From the NCBI GenBank assembly GCA_035303945.1, contig DATGQZ010000065.1, forward strand, positions 1 to 64,000: a stretch of DNA of 64,000 bases, written 5' to 3'. This stretch comes from DATGMS01 sp035303945. Lineage in GTDB: Bacteria; Bacteroidota; Bacteroidia; Cytophagales; Cyclobacteriaceae. The translations under genes and the position numbers were made by a program. The notes beneath the pieces are model-generated. The model was not told the DNA's origin and did no database searches. It saw only the letters and a program-made list of their open reading frames with translations. Positions 32,514 through 41,297 of this stretch are shown here, one piece after another. Numbering within the stretch: position 1 is the first letter of the stretch; every line of letters begins with the position of its first letter.

Positions 32514-34925
32514 ATGAATGTAAAAGATCATCAAATAACAACATGCTACCACTGCGGGGAAGAATGTCGTGAGGAGATACTTCATTTTGACAATAAAAAT
32601 TTCTGCTGCACAGGTTGCCAACTCGTCTTTGAAGTGCTGCAGGAAAACGAAATGGGAAGCTATTACGATATTGCTCCCAATCCCGGACCCACCCAAAAAT
32701 CCGCTACAGGAGAAAGCAATCGCTTCGATTACCTGGATGATGAGGACGTGGTTCGTAAGCTCCTTGACTTTTCTGACGATAAAGAAAGCCACATTACCTT
32801 TACCATTCCTGTTATCCATTGTGCCTCCTGCATCTGGTTATTAGAAAACCTGCACAAAATCAATCCTGGAATTATCTCCGGGCGGGTCAATTTTATCAAG
32901 AAGAAGGTACAGATAAAGTATGTTCCTCAGGCAATTTCCTTAAAAGGTGTGGTGCAGCTTTTAGCTATTATAGGCTATGAGCCGTCGATCAACCTCTCCG
33001 ATTTGGAGGCGCAGGCAAAGCCAAAAACAGACAAAAAAACGATTTATAAATTAGCGGTCGCCGGTTTTTGTTTTGGGAACATGATGTTTTTCAGCTTGCC
33101 CGAATATTTTTCAGAAGCCGAGCTTTTGGGCAGTCAGTTCCAAGGTTTGTTCAATTACCTCAATGTGTTTCTGGCATTGCCCGTGTTTTTTTATGCTGCT
33201 ACCGACTACTATAAATCTGCTTGGCTGGCACTGAAAAACAAGACAGTCAATATGGATGTGCCTATCGTTCTTGGCATTTTTGCCCTGTTTTTTTATTCCC
33301 TTTATCTCATTTTGGTACTGGGTGAAGCCGGGTATATGGACACCTTGGGTGGTTTGTTGTTCTTCTTGCTGATTGGCAGGATTTACCAACAGAAGACCTA
33401 CGATACCCTCTCATTCGATCGGGATTACAAGTCTTATTTTCCTATGGCGGTTACCAGGCTGGTGCAGGATAACGAAGAAGTCATTCCTCTGGCCAAGTTA
33501 AAGGTGGGGGATGTTATCAAAGTAAGAAACAACGAGCTTATCCCCTCTGACAGCATTTTGCTTCAAGGTGATGCCCATATCGATTACAGCTTTGTAACTG
33601 GAGAAGAAGTGCCTGTAGCCAAAAGAACGGGGGACTTGATCTACGCTGGAGGCAGACAAAAAGGTGGCCCTATTTCCCTTGCGGTGCAAAAGCTTCCCTC
33701 ACAGGGCTATCTTACAGGTCTTTGGAATAATGGGGCTTTTGAAAAAGAAAAGGTACATTCGCTGGAGTCTTTAGCCACGCAAACGAGCAAGTGGTTTACG
33801 TTGATTGTTTTGGCCACCGCATTTACCTCGTTGGCAGTATGGAGTTTTTCAGACACTTCCATAGCGCTCAAAGCTTTTACTTCCGTTCTCATCATTGCCT
33901 GTCCTTGCGCCTTGGCCATGTCCACACCTTTTACACTAGGCAATACGCTGAGGGCTTTTGGAAGAAGCAAACTGTATCTGAAAAACGCAGCTGTAATCGA
34001 ACGTATGGCAATGGTGGACACCGTAATTTTTGATAAGACGGGTACCTTGACTGCTCCTGCCAATGCCTCCGTGGAATTTGTAGGTGAAGCACTTTCTGCA
34101 GAGAGCCGCCAGATCATCAAATCCATGGTAAATCACTCTACCCATCCCTTGAGCAATAGAATCAACAGCTGGCTGAAGGATGAAAAAGGAGCGCTTTTGG
34201 AGCGGGTGGAGGAAATACCAGGAAGGGGGCTTAGCGCGATTTATAAGGGACAAGCAATACGTTTGGGTTCAGCAGTATTTACTGGAGCGAGTATGGATTC
34301 GGAGAGAGAGGGTGGCAATCATGTATACCTAACGGTGGAAGAACAGCCATTGGGCTATTTCTTTATCCAAAGCGGCTTAAGGGAGGACGCCGCTGCTGTA
34401 GTCGCTCAGCTTGGAAAGAGCAAGTCTATACACCTGCTGTCTGGAGACCATTCTCATGAACGTGCACATCTTCAAAAGGTATTGGGGGAAGAGGTTAAGA
34501 TGAATTTCAAGCAAGGTCCGGAAGACAAACTTAAGTATGTAACGCGGCTGAACCTAAAAGGTGCTACAACCATGATGCTTGGCGACGGTTTGAATGATGC
34601 CGGTGCCTTGAAGGAAAGTCATGTTGGAGTTGCTGTCACGGACCGGATCACCAATTTTTCTCCCGCCAGCGATGCCATTATGGATGCGGAAGTGTTTGGA
34701 AAGATCCCGGCTTTCCTGGCATTTGCCAAAACCAGCCGTAGGATTATCAAAGCCAGTTTTGGGCTCAGCTTCGCTTATAATGTCGTGGGGATCAGCTTTG
34801 CGGTGCAGGGGTTGTTGAGCCCGGTTTTTTGTGCGGTGATCATGCCCGCCAGCAGTATCTCGGTGATCTTATTCACCACCCTGACAACCAAATACATGGC
34901 ATACAAAAAAGGATTAACGAAATAA
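32514..34925 (+). CDS. ccoI: Copper-translocating P1B-type ATPase of cbb3 oxidase assembly
   Basis: 803 residues (FixI/CcoI type). A cysteine-rich N-terminal zinc-ribbon-like segment (Cys pairs at 11/14 and further Cys at 18, 31, 32, 35) is followed by an HMA domain with HCASC (about 102-106). The usual eight TM helices carry the CPx motif IIACPCALAMSTPFTL. The actuator motif is FVTGEEVPV, the phosphorylation site is FDKTGTLTAP, and the hinge is MLGDGLNDAGAL. CcoI exports copper needed for the oxidase active site. It opens the cco operon; ccoS follows after 8 bp. Confidence 0.93.
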   Translation: MNVKDHQITTCYHCGEECREEILHFDNKNFCCTGCQLVFEVLQENEMGSYYDIAPNPGPTQKSATGESNRFDYLDDEDVVRKLLDFSDDKESHITFTIPVIHCASCIWLLENLHKINPGIISGRVNFIKKKVQIKYVPQAISLKGVVQLLAIIGYEPSINLSDLEAQAKPKTDKKTIYKLAVAGFCFGNMMFFSLPEYFSEAELLGSQFQGLFNYLNVFLALPVFFYAATDYYKSAWLALKNKTVNMDVPIVLGIFALFFYSLYLILVLGEAGYMDTLGGLLFFLLIGRIYQQKTYDTLSFDRDYKSYFPMAVTRLVQDNEEVIPLAKLKVGDVIKVRNNELIPSDSILLQGDAHIDYSFVTGEEVPVAKRTGDLIYAGGRQKGGPISLAVQKLPSQGYLTGLWNNGAFEKEKVHSLESLATQTSKWFTLIVLATAFTSLAVWSFSDTSIALKAFTSVLIIACPCALAMSTPFTLGNTLRAFGRSKLYLKNAAVIERMAMVDTVIFDKTGTLTAPANASVEFVGEALSAESRQIIKSMVNHSTHPLSNRINSWLKDEKGALLERVEEIPGRGLSAIYKGQAIRLGSAVFTGASMDSEREGGNHVYLTVEEQPLGYFFIQSGLREDAAAVVAQLGKSKSIHLLSGDHSHERAHLQKVLGEEVKMNFKQGPEDKLKYVTRLNLKGATTMMLGDGLNDAGALKESHVGVAVTDRITNFSPASDAIMDAEVFGKIPAFLAFAKTSRRIIKASFGLSFAYNVVGISFAVQGLLSPVFCAVIMPASSISVILFTTLTTKYMAYKKGLTK

Positions 34926-34933
34926 GAAGCTAC

Positions 34934-35116
34934 ATGGAAATTATATTTCTTCTCATCGGAATAAGCTTGGTACTGGCAGTGGGCTTCCTGTTCCTGTTTT
35001 TTAGGGCCATGAAGAGTGGGCAGTACGATGACAGCTATACGCCGTCAGTGAGGATTTTATTTGATCAGAAAACCAAATCACCAAAGAATAATACAACGTC
35101 TACTAAATCTAAGTAA
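34934..35116 (+). CDS. ccoS: cbb3 oxidase maturation protein CcoS
   Basis: 60 residues from the ATG at 34934. One TM segment (EIIFLLIGISLVLAVGFLFL) is followed by FFRAMKSGQYDDSYTPSVRI, the typical CcoS pattern of a short membrane protein with a G-Q-Y/F-D-D motif after the TM. The tail is lysine- and threonine-rich. CcoS is needed for cofactor insertion into cbb3 oxidase. It fits between ccoI and ccoN with gaps of 8 and 1 bp. Confidence 0.88.
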   Translation: MEIIFLLIGISLVLAVGFLFLFFRAMKSGQYDDSYTPSVRILFDQKTKSPKNNTTSTKSK

Positions 35117-35117
35117 C

Positions 35118-37262
35118 ATGTCAGAATTAACATCTGGAGCGACCCTGGAGAAGTTCAGTTACGACAACAAAATCGTAAAGTACTTCGGCGTGGCTACCCT
35201 TGTTTGGGGGCTCATCGGAATGCTTGTGGGGCTTTTAGCTGCTGTTCAGCTGTTTTTCCCAGAAGCCAATTTAAACAATCCCTATACTACCTTCGGTAGA
35301 ATTAGGCCCTTGCACACCAATGCGGTAATTTTCGCATTTGTTGGCAACGCAATTTTTGCTGGGGTGTACTACTCCATGCCTAGGCTGCTTAAAGCCCCCA
35401 TGTGGAGCAAAAAGCTGAGCTGGGCACACTTTTGGGGATGGCAGTCGGTCATTGTGCTAGCCGTTATCACGCTGCTGTTGGGTATCACCACGTCCAAAGA
35501 ATATGCGGAGCTTGAATGGCCTATTGACATTCTTTTGGCTTTGGTTTGGGTGGCTTTCGGTGCCAATATGATTGGGACGCTGCTTCACAGACGGGAGAGG
35601 CATATGTACGTGGCGATATGGTTTTATTTGGCCTCTTTTGTTACTGTTGCTGTACTACACATCTTTAATTCCCTAGCGCTGCCTGTTTCTTTCCTAAAAA
35701 GTTATTCTGCCTATGCAGGGGTTCAGGATGCCTTGGTGCAGTGGTGGTATGGTCACAATGCCGTGGCTTTCTTTTTGACCACTCCCTACCTGGGGCTGAT
35801 GTACTACTTTCTTCCCAAAGCTGCCAATAGACCGGTATATTCCTACAAACTTTCTATTGTGCACTTCTGGGCACTGATTTTTATCTATATCTGGGCTGGC
35901 CCGCACCATCTTTTATATACCGCACTTCCCGAATGGGCGCAGGTTCTTGGTACTGCCTTTTCCGTGATGTTGTTGGCGCCTTCTTGGGCAGGTATGATCA
36001 ACGGCCTCCTTACCTTAAGAGGGGCTTGGGACAAAGTGCGAGTGGACCCTATCTTGAAATTTATGCTGGTGGCGGTCACCGCCTACGGTATGTCTACTTT
36101 TGAAGGCCCCTTATTGTCCCTTAAAAATGTCAATGCCATCGCACACTATACAGACTGGGTAGTAGCCCACGTGCATATCGGGGCCTTGGGCTGGAACGGT
36201 TTCTTGACCTTCGGCATGCTATATTGGCTATGGCCAAGAATGTGGAAGACCAAACTCCATTCTACCAAACTGGCGAATACCCACTTCTGGCTAGGAACGC
36301 TCGGGATCATTTTTTACGCGCTGCCTATGTACGTTTCTGCATTGACCCAAAGCTTGATGTGGAAGGAATTTAACGAAATGGGCCGATTGGCTTATCCCAA
36401 CTTCTTGGAAACCGTTATCCAAATCGTGCCTATGTATATGCTGCGAGCTGTGGGAGGAGCCTTGTACCTGAGCGGTGTATTCATTATGGTATATAACCTT
36501 GTCAAAACGGCCGCGCAAGGATCTTTTGTAGCGGAAGAACATGATGAGGCTCCTGCCTTAACCAAGCTGGTTCCACAGAAGGACGAGTTCTGGCATAGGG
36601 TATGGGAAAGAAAGCCCATTTTCTTTACCATTATGGCCACTGTAGCCATCGTCATTGGAGGTTTGGTAGAGATTGTGCCCACGATCCTGATTAAGTCCAA
36701 TGTACCCACCATCAGCAGCGTTCAGCCTTACACTCCGTTGGAACTACAGGGGCGTGACCTATACATCTCGAACGGCTGCGTAGGGTGCCATTCTCAAATG
36801 ATTCGCCCTTTCCGTGCCGAAACTGAGCGATATGGGGAATATTCCAAAGCGGGTGAGTTTGTGTACGACCGGCCATTCCTATGGGGATCGAAAAGGACAG
36901 GACCCGACCTTCACCGTGTAGGCGGTAAATATCCGGACAGCTGGCATTATCATCATATGGTTGATCCAAGAAGCATGTCTCCCGGATCATTGATGCCTCC
37001 TTATCCCTGGATGGTTACCAATACCATGGATCACGCCGATGTCCCGGCTAAGATCAGAACCCTGCAGAAACTGGGCGTGCCCTATCCCGAAGGTTATGAT
37101 AAGCAGGCTAATGCTGACCTGGAGAAGCAGGCCGCCCAAATTGTGGCCAACTTGAAGGAGTCAGGTGTAGAAGTCATGCCAAATACAGAAATCGTTGCGC
37201 TTATTGCTTATCTACAACGGTTGGGTACAGACATAAAAAAAGAACAAACTGCAAATAACTAA
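35118..37262 (+). CDS. ccoNO: Fused cbb3-type cytochrome c oxidase subunits I and II (CcoN-CcoO)
   Basis: 714 residues from the ATG at 35118 (MSELTSGATL), preferred over an upstream frame overlapping ccoS. Residues about 1-480 are the haem-copper subunit I with a dozen TM helices and conserved His (PLHTNAVIFAFVG, WWYGHNAVAFFLT, YIWAGPHHLLY, DWVVAHVHIGALGWNG). After one more TM the c-type cytochrome part follows with NGCVGCHSQMIRPF and DLHRVGGKYPDSWH. The enzyme is a high-affinity proton-pumping terminal oxidase. The N-O fusion is a known Bacteroidota feature. Confidence 0.95.
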   Translation: MSELTSGATLEKFSYDNKIVKYFGVATLVWGLIGMLVGLLAAVQLFFPEANLNNPYTTFGRIRPLHTNAVIFAFVGNAIFAGVYYSMPRLLKAPMWSKKLSWAHFWGWQSVIVLAVITLLLGITTSKEYAELEWPIDILLALVWVAFGANMIGTLLHRRERHMYVAIWFYLASFVTVAVLHIFNSLALPVSFLKSYSAYAGVQDALVQWWYGHNAVAFFLTTPYLGLMYYFLPKAANRPVYSYKLSIVHFWALIFIYIWAGPHHLLYTALPEWAQVLGTAFSVMLLAPSWAGMINGLLTLRGAWDKVRVDPILKFMLVAVTAYGMSTFEGPLLSLKNVNAIAHYTDWVVAHVHIGALGWNGFLTFGMLYWLWPRMWKTKLHSTKLANTHFWLGTLGIIFYALPMYVSALTQSLMWKEFNEMGRLAYPNFLETVIQIVPMYMLRAVGGALYLSGVFIMVYNLVKTAAQGSFVAEEHDEAPALTKLVPQKDEFWHRVWERKPIFFTIMATVAIVIGGLVEIVPTILIKSNVPTISSVQPYTPLELQGRDLYISNGCVGCHSQMIRPFRAETERYGEYSKAGEFVYDRPFLWGSKRTGPDLHRVGGKYPDSWHYHHMVDPRSMSPGSLMPPYPWMVTNTMDHADVPAKIRTLQKLGVPYPEGYDKQANADLEKQAAQIVANLKESGVEVMPNTEIVALIAYLQRLGTDIKKEQTANN

Positions 37263-37276
37263 AAATCGGCGCTGTC

Positions 37277-37468
37277 ATGTATAAGGAAATATTAAGATCA
37301 ATAGAAGATATAGAAATCATGCCGATGATTTCCCTGGTGGTGTTCATGCTGTTTTTTATTGGTATGTTCATCTGGGTGATTACGGTAGATAAGGAATATG
37401 TGGAGCATATGAAAGCGCTTCCATTAAATGACGAAGAATCTAAAGGCGTTGAGCATGAAAACAAGTAA
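37277..37468 (+). CDS. ccoQ: cbb3 oxidase small subunit CcoQ-like
   Basis: 63 residues with one TM helix (about 16-37, MPMISLVVFMLFFIGMFIWVI) and a charged C-terminus. Position between ccoNO and ccoP and the TM-plus-acidic-tail design fit CcoQ, which stabilises the complex. Its last 14 bp overlap the ccoP start. Confidence 0.8.
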   Translation: MYKEILRSIEDIEIMPMISLVVFMLFFIGMFIWVITVDKEYVEHMKALPLNDEESKGVEHENK

Positions 37469-38387
37469 ATCAGCATTTTTAATGGTTCTGGCAGGGCTGG
37501 TAGCTGTTCCGGCTTTTGCTCAGGGAGAAGATCCCGGATTTTTTGGATCTTTGGCAACGATGGACAGCAGCCAATTGACATTGTTGTTTATTGTAGCGGT
37601 TGTGTTGGGGCTTATTGTCCTACTTTTGATCCTTCTGATCTATCTGATGGCATTCCTAAGCGCAGCCTTAGGCAAGGAGGCCGGCGTAGAGCTAGGTTGG
37701 GGGCAATGGTGGACAAGCTTCAAGAAAAAACACGTTTCTGGAGAGACTGAAGGAGAAAGTAAGGGGAAAGTCTTAGAACATCACAGTTATGATGGCATTA
37801 CGGAGCTTGACAACTTTATGCCTCCCTGGCTGCAGTATGTTTTCTTCCTGTCCATTGGTTTCGGTATAGTCTACTTTATCAATTATACCGTGCTAGGCTG
37901 GGGCAAAACCCAAATGGAAGAATACCAAGAAGAGCTGTATGTGGCTCAAATCCAGGCTGAGGCCAGAAAAGTATCCGAAGTAGCAGATATTGATGAAAAT
38001 ACGGTAGTTTACGATCGGACTACAGAATCATTAAATGCCGGCAAGTCCATCTTTGATAACAATTGTATGGCTTGTCATGCCAGTGATGGTGGTGGGGGTG
38101 TGGGTCCAAACCTGACCGATGAATACTGGCTCCATGGAGGTAGCATCAATGATGTGTTCCGTGTGATCAAATATGGTGTGCCGGAGAAAGGCATGATTCC
38201 TTGGCAGGATCAACTTAGTCCAGAGCAGATGCAGTACGTAGCCAGCTATGTGCTTACGTTACAGGGAACCACTCCTGCTAATCCCAAAGAGCCACAAGGT
38301 GAAAAATATGAGCCTGCGATTGTCGAGCCCCTGGATGCCTTGGGTGAGGATGATATAGAACTTCAGGAGGTTGAAGAAGAACAATAA
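37455..38387 (+). CDS. ccoP: cbb3 oxidase subunit III CcoP, monoheme
   Basis: 310 residues from the ATG at 37455, which overlaps the ccoQ stop; the resulting N-terminus (SAFLMVLAGLVAVPAFAQ) looks like a signal or first TM. A second TM (about 45-72) and the CcoP N-domain motif YDGITELDNFMPPWLQYVF with a third TM follow. The single periplasmic cytochrome c domain has CMACHAS and a distal Met in EKGMIPW. Proteobacterial CcoP has two haem sites; here only one CxxCH is present, as usual in Bacteroidota. The tail is acidic. Confidence 0.93.
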   Translation: MKTSKSAFLMVLAGLVAVPAFAQGEDPGFFGSLATMDSSQLTLLFIVAVVLGLIVLLLILLIYLMAFLSAALGKEAGVELGWGQWWTSFKKKHVSGETEGESKGKVLEHHSYDGITELDNFMPPWLQYVFFLSIGFGIVYFINYTVLGWGKTQMEEYQEELYVAQIQAEARKVSEVADIDENTVVYDRTTESLNAGKSIFDNNCMACHASDGGGGVGPNLTDEYWLHGGSINDVFRVIKYGVPEKGMIPWQDQLSPEQMQYVASYVLTLQGTTPANPKEPQGEKYEPAIVEPLDALGEDDIELQEVEEEQ

Positions 38388-38395
38388 AAAGTCAC

Positions 38396-38429
38396 GCCCG
38401 GTGAAGGCAATGCTTTCTCCGGGCATTTT
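38396..38429 (+). terminator. Hairpin after ccoP
   Basis: GCCCGG (38396-38401) pairs with CCGGGC (38419-38424), with a further inner stem GAAGGC/GCTTTC, then ATTTTA. The T tract is weak, so partial attenuation before ccoG is as likely as full termination. Confidence 0.5.
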
Positions 38430-38471
38430 ACAACCGCAATCGCTTGCGAAAAGATGCGATATTATTGACAA

Positions 38472-38481
38472 AAGGAGAGGA
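38472..38481 (+). promoter_or_regulatory. Strong Shine-Dalgarno of ccoG
   Basis: AAGGAGAGGA lies a few bases before the ATG at 38486. Such a purine-rich site is rare in this window, where most starts lack one, and it fixes the ccoG start against a longer TTG-started frame. Confidence 0.6.
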
Positions 38482-38485
38482 GATT

Positions 38486-39913
38486 ATGAGTACGGAAGGA
38501 GAAATAGTATATCAAAACGAAGGGTTTAGAAATTCCATTGGGACGGTTAGAGAAGATGGGAAAAGAAAATGGATCTATCCTCGCAAACCCAAGGGGAAAT
38601 ATTACAACTGGAGGACCTACTTGTCTTACTTGCTTTTGGCAATCCTGTTTGCCGGTCCATTCATCAAGATCGATGGACAGCCCCTTCTTTTGTTGAATCT
38701 TTTTGAAAATAAGTTTGTCATCTTTGGAGCTGTCTTTTGGCCCCAAGATACCTACCTGCTCATCTTTATGCTGTTGATCTTTATGGTTTTTATCATAATG
38801 TTTACAGCGGTATTTGGAAGGGTGTTTTGTGGCTGGTTCTGTCCGCAGACACTATTTATGGAAATGGTGTTCCGCAAAGTGGAGTACTGGATAGAGGGGG
38901 ATGCCAACCAGCAGCGTAAGCTCAATGCCATGCCATGGAACAGGGAGAAAATCCTTAAAAAAACAGCGAAAATGGCCATCTTCTCCTTTATCTCGCTGCT
39001 TATAGGACATACAGTGATGGCTTATTTGATCGGTGTCGAATCCACCATTGATATTGTAAGTCAGCCACCCTCTGAAAATTGGGCCGGTTTTGTGGGGCTC
39101 CTGACCTTTTCAGGCTTATTTCTCTTTGTCTTTTCTTGGTTTAGGGAGCAGGCTTGTATTGTGGTTTGTCCTTATGGCCGACTGCAGGGAGTACTCCTAG
39201 ACGAAAACAGCATGAACGTCATCTATGACTATGTGCGAGGCGAGCCACGCGGAAAAATTCGCAAAAAAGTAGTGGCAAGCATTGAGGAACCTCCCTTGGG
39301 TGATTGTGTGGATTGCACACTTTGCGTGCAGGTATGTCCTACAGGTATTGATATACGAAATGGCATTCAGATGGAGTGTGTGAATTGTACTGCTTGTATA
39401 GATGCCTGTGACGAGGTAATGATCAAAGTCAACCGGCCGACAGGTCTGATTCGCTTCGATTCAGAAAAAGGAGTTAGAGAGGGTACAAAAAAGCTGTTCA
39501 GTCCGCGCGTGATGGGTTACTCCTTTGTGCTTGTGGTGCTTTTCGGCATCTTTGTCTCCCTTTTATTGACCCGCTCTGATTTGGAAGCTACCGTCACCCG
39601 TTTTAGGGGGATGACCTATCAGGAACGGGAAGGAGGAGAAGTCAGCAATCTTTATGAGGTAAGTTTTATCAACAAAACGTTTGACGAACAAAAGGTAGAG
39701 CTTAGGCCTGAAAGTGAGGATTATCGCATTGAAGTAGTAGGTCATGATGATTGGTCACTTGAAGGGCAAGGCAGATTGGAAGGCAGGTTCTTTATTGTGA
39801 CAGATCAGGAGAAAATCCTAACCAATCAAAAAGACATCACCTTGTTGCTGTTGCAAAATGGAGAAGTGATCGACAAGATAGAAACGAGCTTTGTCGGACC
39901 CCTACAGAAATAG
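38486..39913 (+). CDS. ccoG: Cytochrome c oxidase accessory protein CcoG (FixG/RdxA)
   Basis: 475 residues from the ATG at 38486. About five TM helices surround FGRVFCGWFCPQTLF and EQACIVVCPYGRLQGV. Two [4Fe-4S] ferredoxin motifs, CVDCTLCVQVCP and CVNCTACIDACD, lie at about residues 275-310, and an Ig-like FixG C-terminal domain in the periplasm follows. CcoG reduces Cu(II) for the oxidase maturation pathway. The C-terminal domain starts after the last TM (SFVLVVLFGIFVSLLLT). Confidence 0.94.
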   Translation: MSTEGEIVYQNEGFRNSIGTVREDGKRKWIYPRKPKGKYYNWRTYLSYLLLAILFAGPFIKIDGQPLLLLNLFENKFVIFGAVFWPQDTYLLIFMLLIFMVFIIMFTAVFGRVFCGWFCPQTLFMEMVFRKVEYWIEGDANQQRKLNAMPWNREKILKKTAKMAIFSFISLLIGHTVMAYLIGVESTIDIVSQPPSENWAGFVGLLTFSGLFLFVFSWFREQACIVVCPYGRLQGVLLDENSMNVIYDYVRGEPRGKIRKKVVASIEEPPLGDCVDCTLCVQVCPTGIDIRNGIQMECVNCTACIDACDEVMIKVNRPTGLIRFDSEKGVREGTKKLFSPRVMGYSFVLVVLFGIFVSLLLTRSDLEATVTRFRGMTYQEREGGEVSNLYEVSFINKTFDEQKVELRPESEDYRIEVVGHDDWSLEGQGRLEGRFFIVTDQEKILTNQKDITLLLLQNGEVIDKIETSFVGPLQK

Positions 39914-39976
39914 GTGTACTGTATGGACTGTAGAATCAATAAAATAAATTAGAAGAATCCTTAAAGAATTGAAGAT

Positions 39977-40402
39977 ATGAATTGGGGACATGGATTAATT
40001 ATTTTCTTTGGAGCTTTCGTTCTGCTTATGATCTCGCTGGTGGTGATTTGTGTTAGGCAAGATGATATTCATTTGGTAACTCAGAATTATTACGAAGAAG
40101 AAATCAATTACCAGCAGCAGATCGAGAAGATCGCCAATGCCAAGGACCTGGATTATGATGCACTGGCATATGAGGCAGCAAGCAAACAAATGCATCTGAA
40201 CTTACCCCAAGGCGCAGAAGGGACACTGCACCTTTTTCGACCATCGGATGCGAGGCTTGATCAAAAAATCCCGATAAAAATGCAAAAAGGTGAGGCCATG
40301 TCCATTGACTTAGCGCATCTTCAGCCGGGGTATTGGCGGGTAAAGCTAAATTGGCAAGAGGGAGGAACCGCCTATTATCTGGAAGAGCAGATTTCCCTGT
40401 AA
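39977..40402 (+). CDS. ccoH: FixH-family cbb3 assembly protein
   Basis: 141 residues. One N-terminal TM (about 4-26, GHGLIIFFGAFVLLMISLVV) is followed by the FixH pattern LVTQNYYEEEINYQQQIEK and a periplasmic beta-rich domain ending WRVKLNWQEGGTAYYLEEQISL. FixH/CcoH supports stability of the cbb3 complex. It is spaced 1 bp from the following SafE-like gene. Confidence 0.88.
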   Translation: MNWGHGLIIFFGAFVLLMISLVVICVRQDDIHLVTQNYYEEEINYQQQIEKIANAKDLDYDALAYEAASKQMHLNLPQGAEGTLHLFRPSDARLDQKIPIKMQKGEAMSIDLAHLQPGYWRVKLNWQEGGTAYYLEEQISL

Positions 40403-40403
40403 T

Positions 40404-41111
40404 ATGATCTGGACAGCTTTTCTCTTGGGTTTTTTAGGTTCATTTCATTGCTTGGGCATGTGCGGGCCTATTGCTTTGGCTATTTCGGCTAAGGACCATA
40501 GCCGCTTTGTTGCCAATAAAATAAGCTATAACCTCGGCAGAACCGTCACCTACACTTTGCTGGGCCTATTGGTAGGAGCGATTGGTCTTAGCCTACAGCT
40601 GGCCGGTATACAACAATGGTTTTCCATTCTCACCGGCGCGGTTATCATCTTCATGGCATTCTTTTACAAAAGAAGCGAAAAATGGGTAACACAAGCTTCT
40701 GGCTTATCTGGTTGGGCTGCCAAGGTGAAGAAAAATTTAAGTAAGTATCTGCACATGAAAGGGCGGGCAGCATTTTTTGCCACTGGCTTGGCGAATGGTC
40801 TACTTCCCTGTGGTATGGTGTATATTGCGCTGTTGGCATCTCTTGCGCTTCAAGATCCTTGGGCGGGTGCGGTATATATGTTTTTCTTTGGACTTGGCAC
40901 GATACCGCTGATGCTGGCAGTGATGCATTCCGGCAAACTTTTCAACGTTCGGGTACGGCAAAAATTTTTAAGGGCAATGCCTTATTTTGCGATGATCATC
41001 GGCCTTTTATTTATCCTCCGCGGTTCCGGCTTGGGCATTCATTACGTGAGTCCGCAATTGCAGCATTTTGTTTATGGGGCGCAGGCGACAGAAATGACCA
41101 TGTGCAAATGA
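40404..41111 (+). CDS. SafE/DsbD_2-type membrane protein of the cco locus
   Basis: 235 residues with about six TM segments. The N-terminal GFLGSFHCLGMCGPIALAIS has the HCxGMCGP motif of this family, and the internal repeat counterpart is GLANGLLPCGMVYIALLASL. These cysteine and methionine motifs suggest metal handling. Homologues are regularly encoded at the end of cbb3 loci in Bacteroidota and are annotated as sulphite exporter TauE/SafE. Copper delivery is inference from context. Confidence 0.85.
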   Translation: MIWTAFLLGFLGSFHCLGMCGPIALAISAKDHSRFVANKISYNLGRTVTYTLLGLLVGAIGLSLQLAGIQQWFSILTGAVIIFMAFFYKRSEKWVTQASGLSGWAAKVKKNLSKYLHMKGRAAFFATGLANGLLPCGMVYIALLASLALQDPWAGAVYMFFFGLGTIPLMLAVMHSGKLFNVRVRQKFLRAMPYFAMIIGLLFILRGSGLGIHYVSPQLQHFVYGAQATEMTMCK

Positions 41112-41121
41112 GTGTATAAGT

Positions 41122-41165
41122 AGCCGAAGGCCTATGCAGGAGACCGTCTCGGCAAAGCTTCGGCT
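41122..41165 (+). terminator. Hairpin at the end of the cco locus
   Basis: AGCCGAAG pairs with CTTCGGCT (8 bp) and encloses GAGAC/GTCTC. The following tract is CTTATATG, not a strong T run. Confidence 0.5.
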
Positions 41166-41271
41166 CTTATATGTCTCTATTAATTACCTAGATTTTCTTA
41201 TGCCTATTTTTTGTTTTGGAAGCTCTGCCATCTAAAACCAAAACAAATTTAATGCAGACGGTGATTTTTGA

Positions 41272-41279
41272 TATATTTG
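41272..41279 (+). promoter_or_regulatory. -7 box of the proline dehydrogenase gene
   Basis: TATATTTG, exact match to TAnnTTTG, 18 bp before the ATG at 41298. It lies inside the longer TTG-started frame, which argues against that upstream start. Confidence 0.65.
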
Positions 41280-41297
41280 CATTCTGATTTATACTGG

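Noticed and set aside
41268..41297. Upstream TTG start of proline dehydrogenase
   Set aside because: A perfect -7 promoter box lies inside this stretch, so it is not translated.
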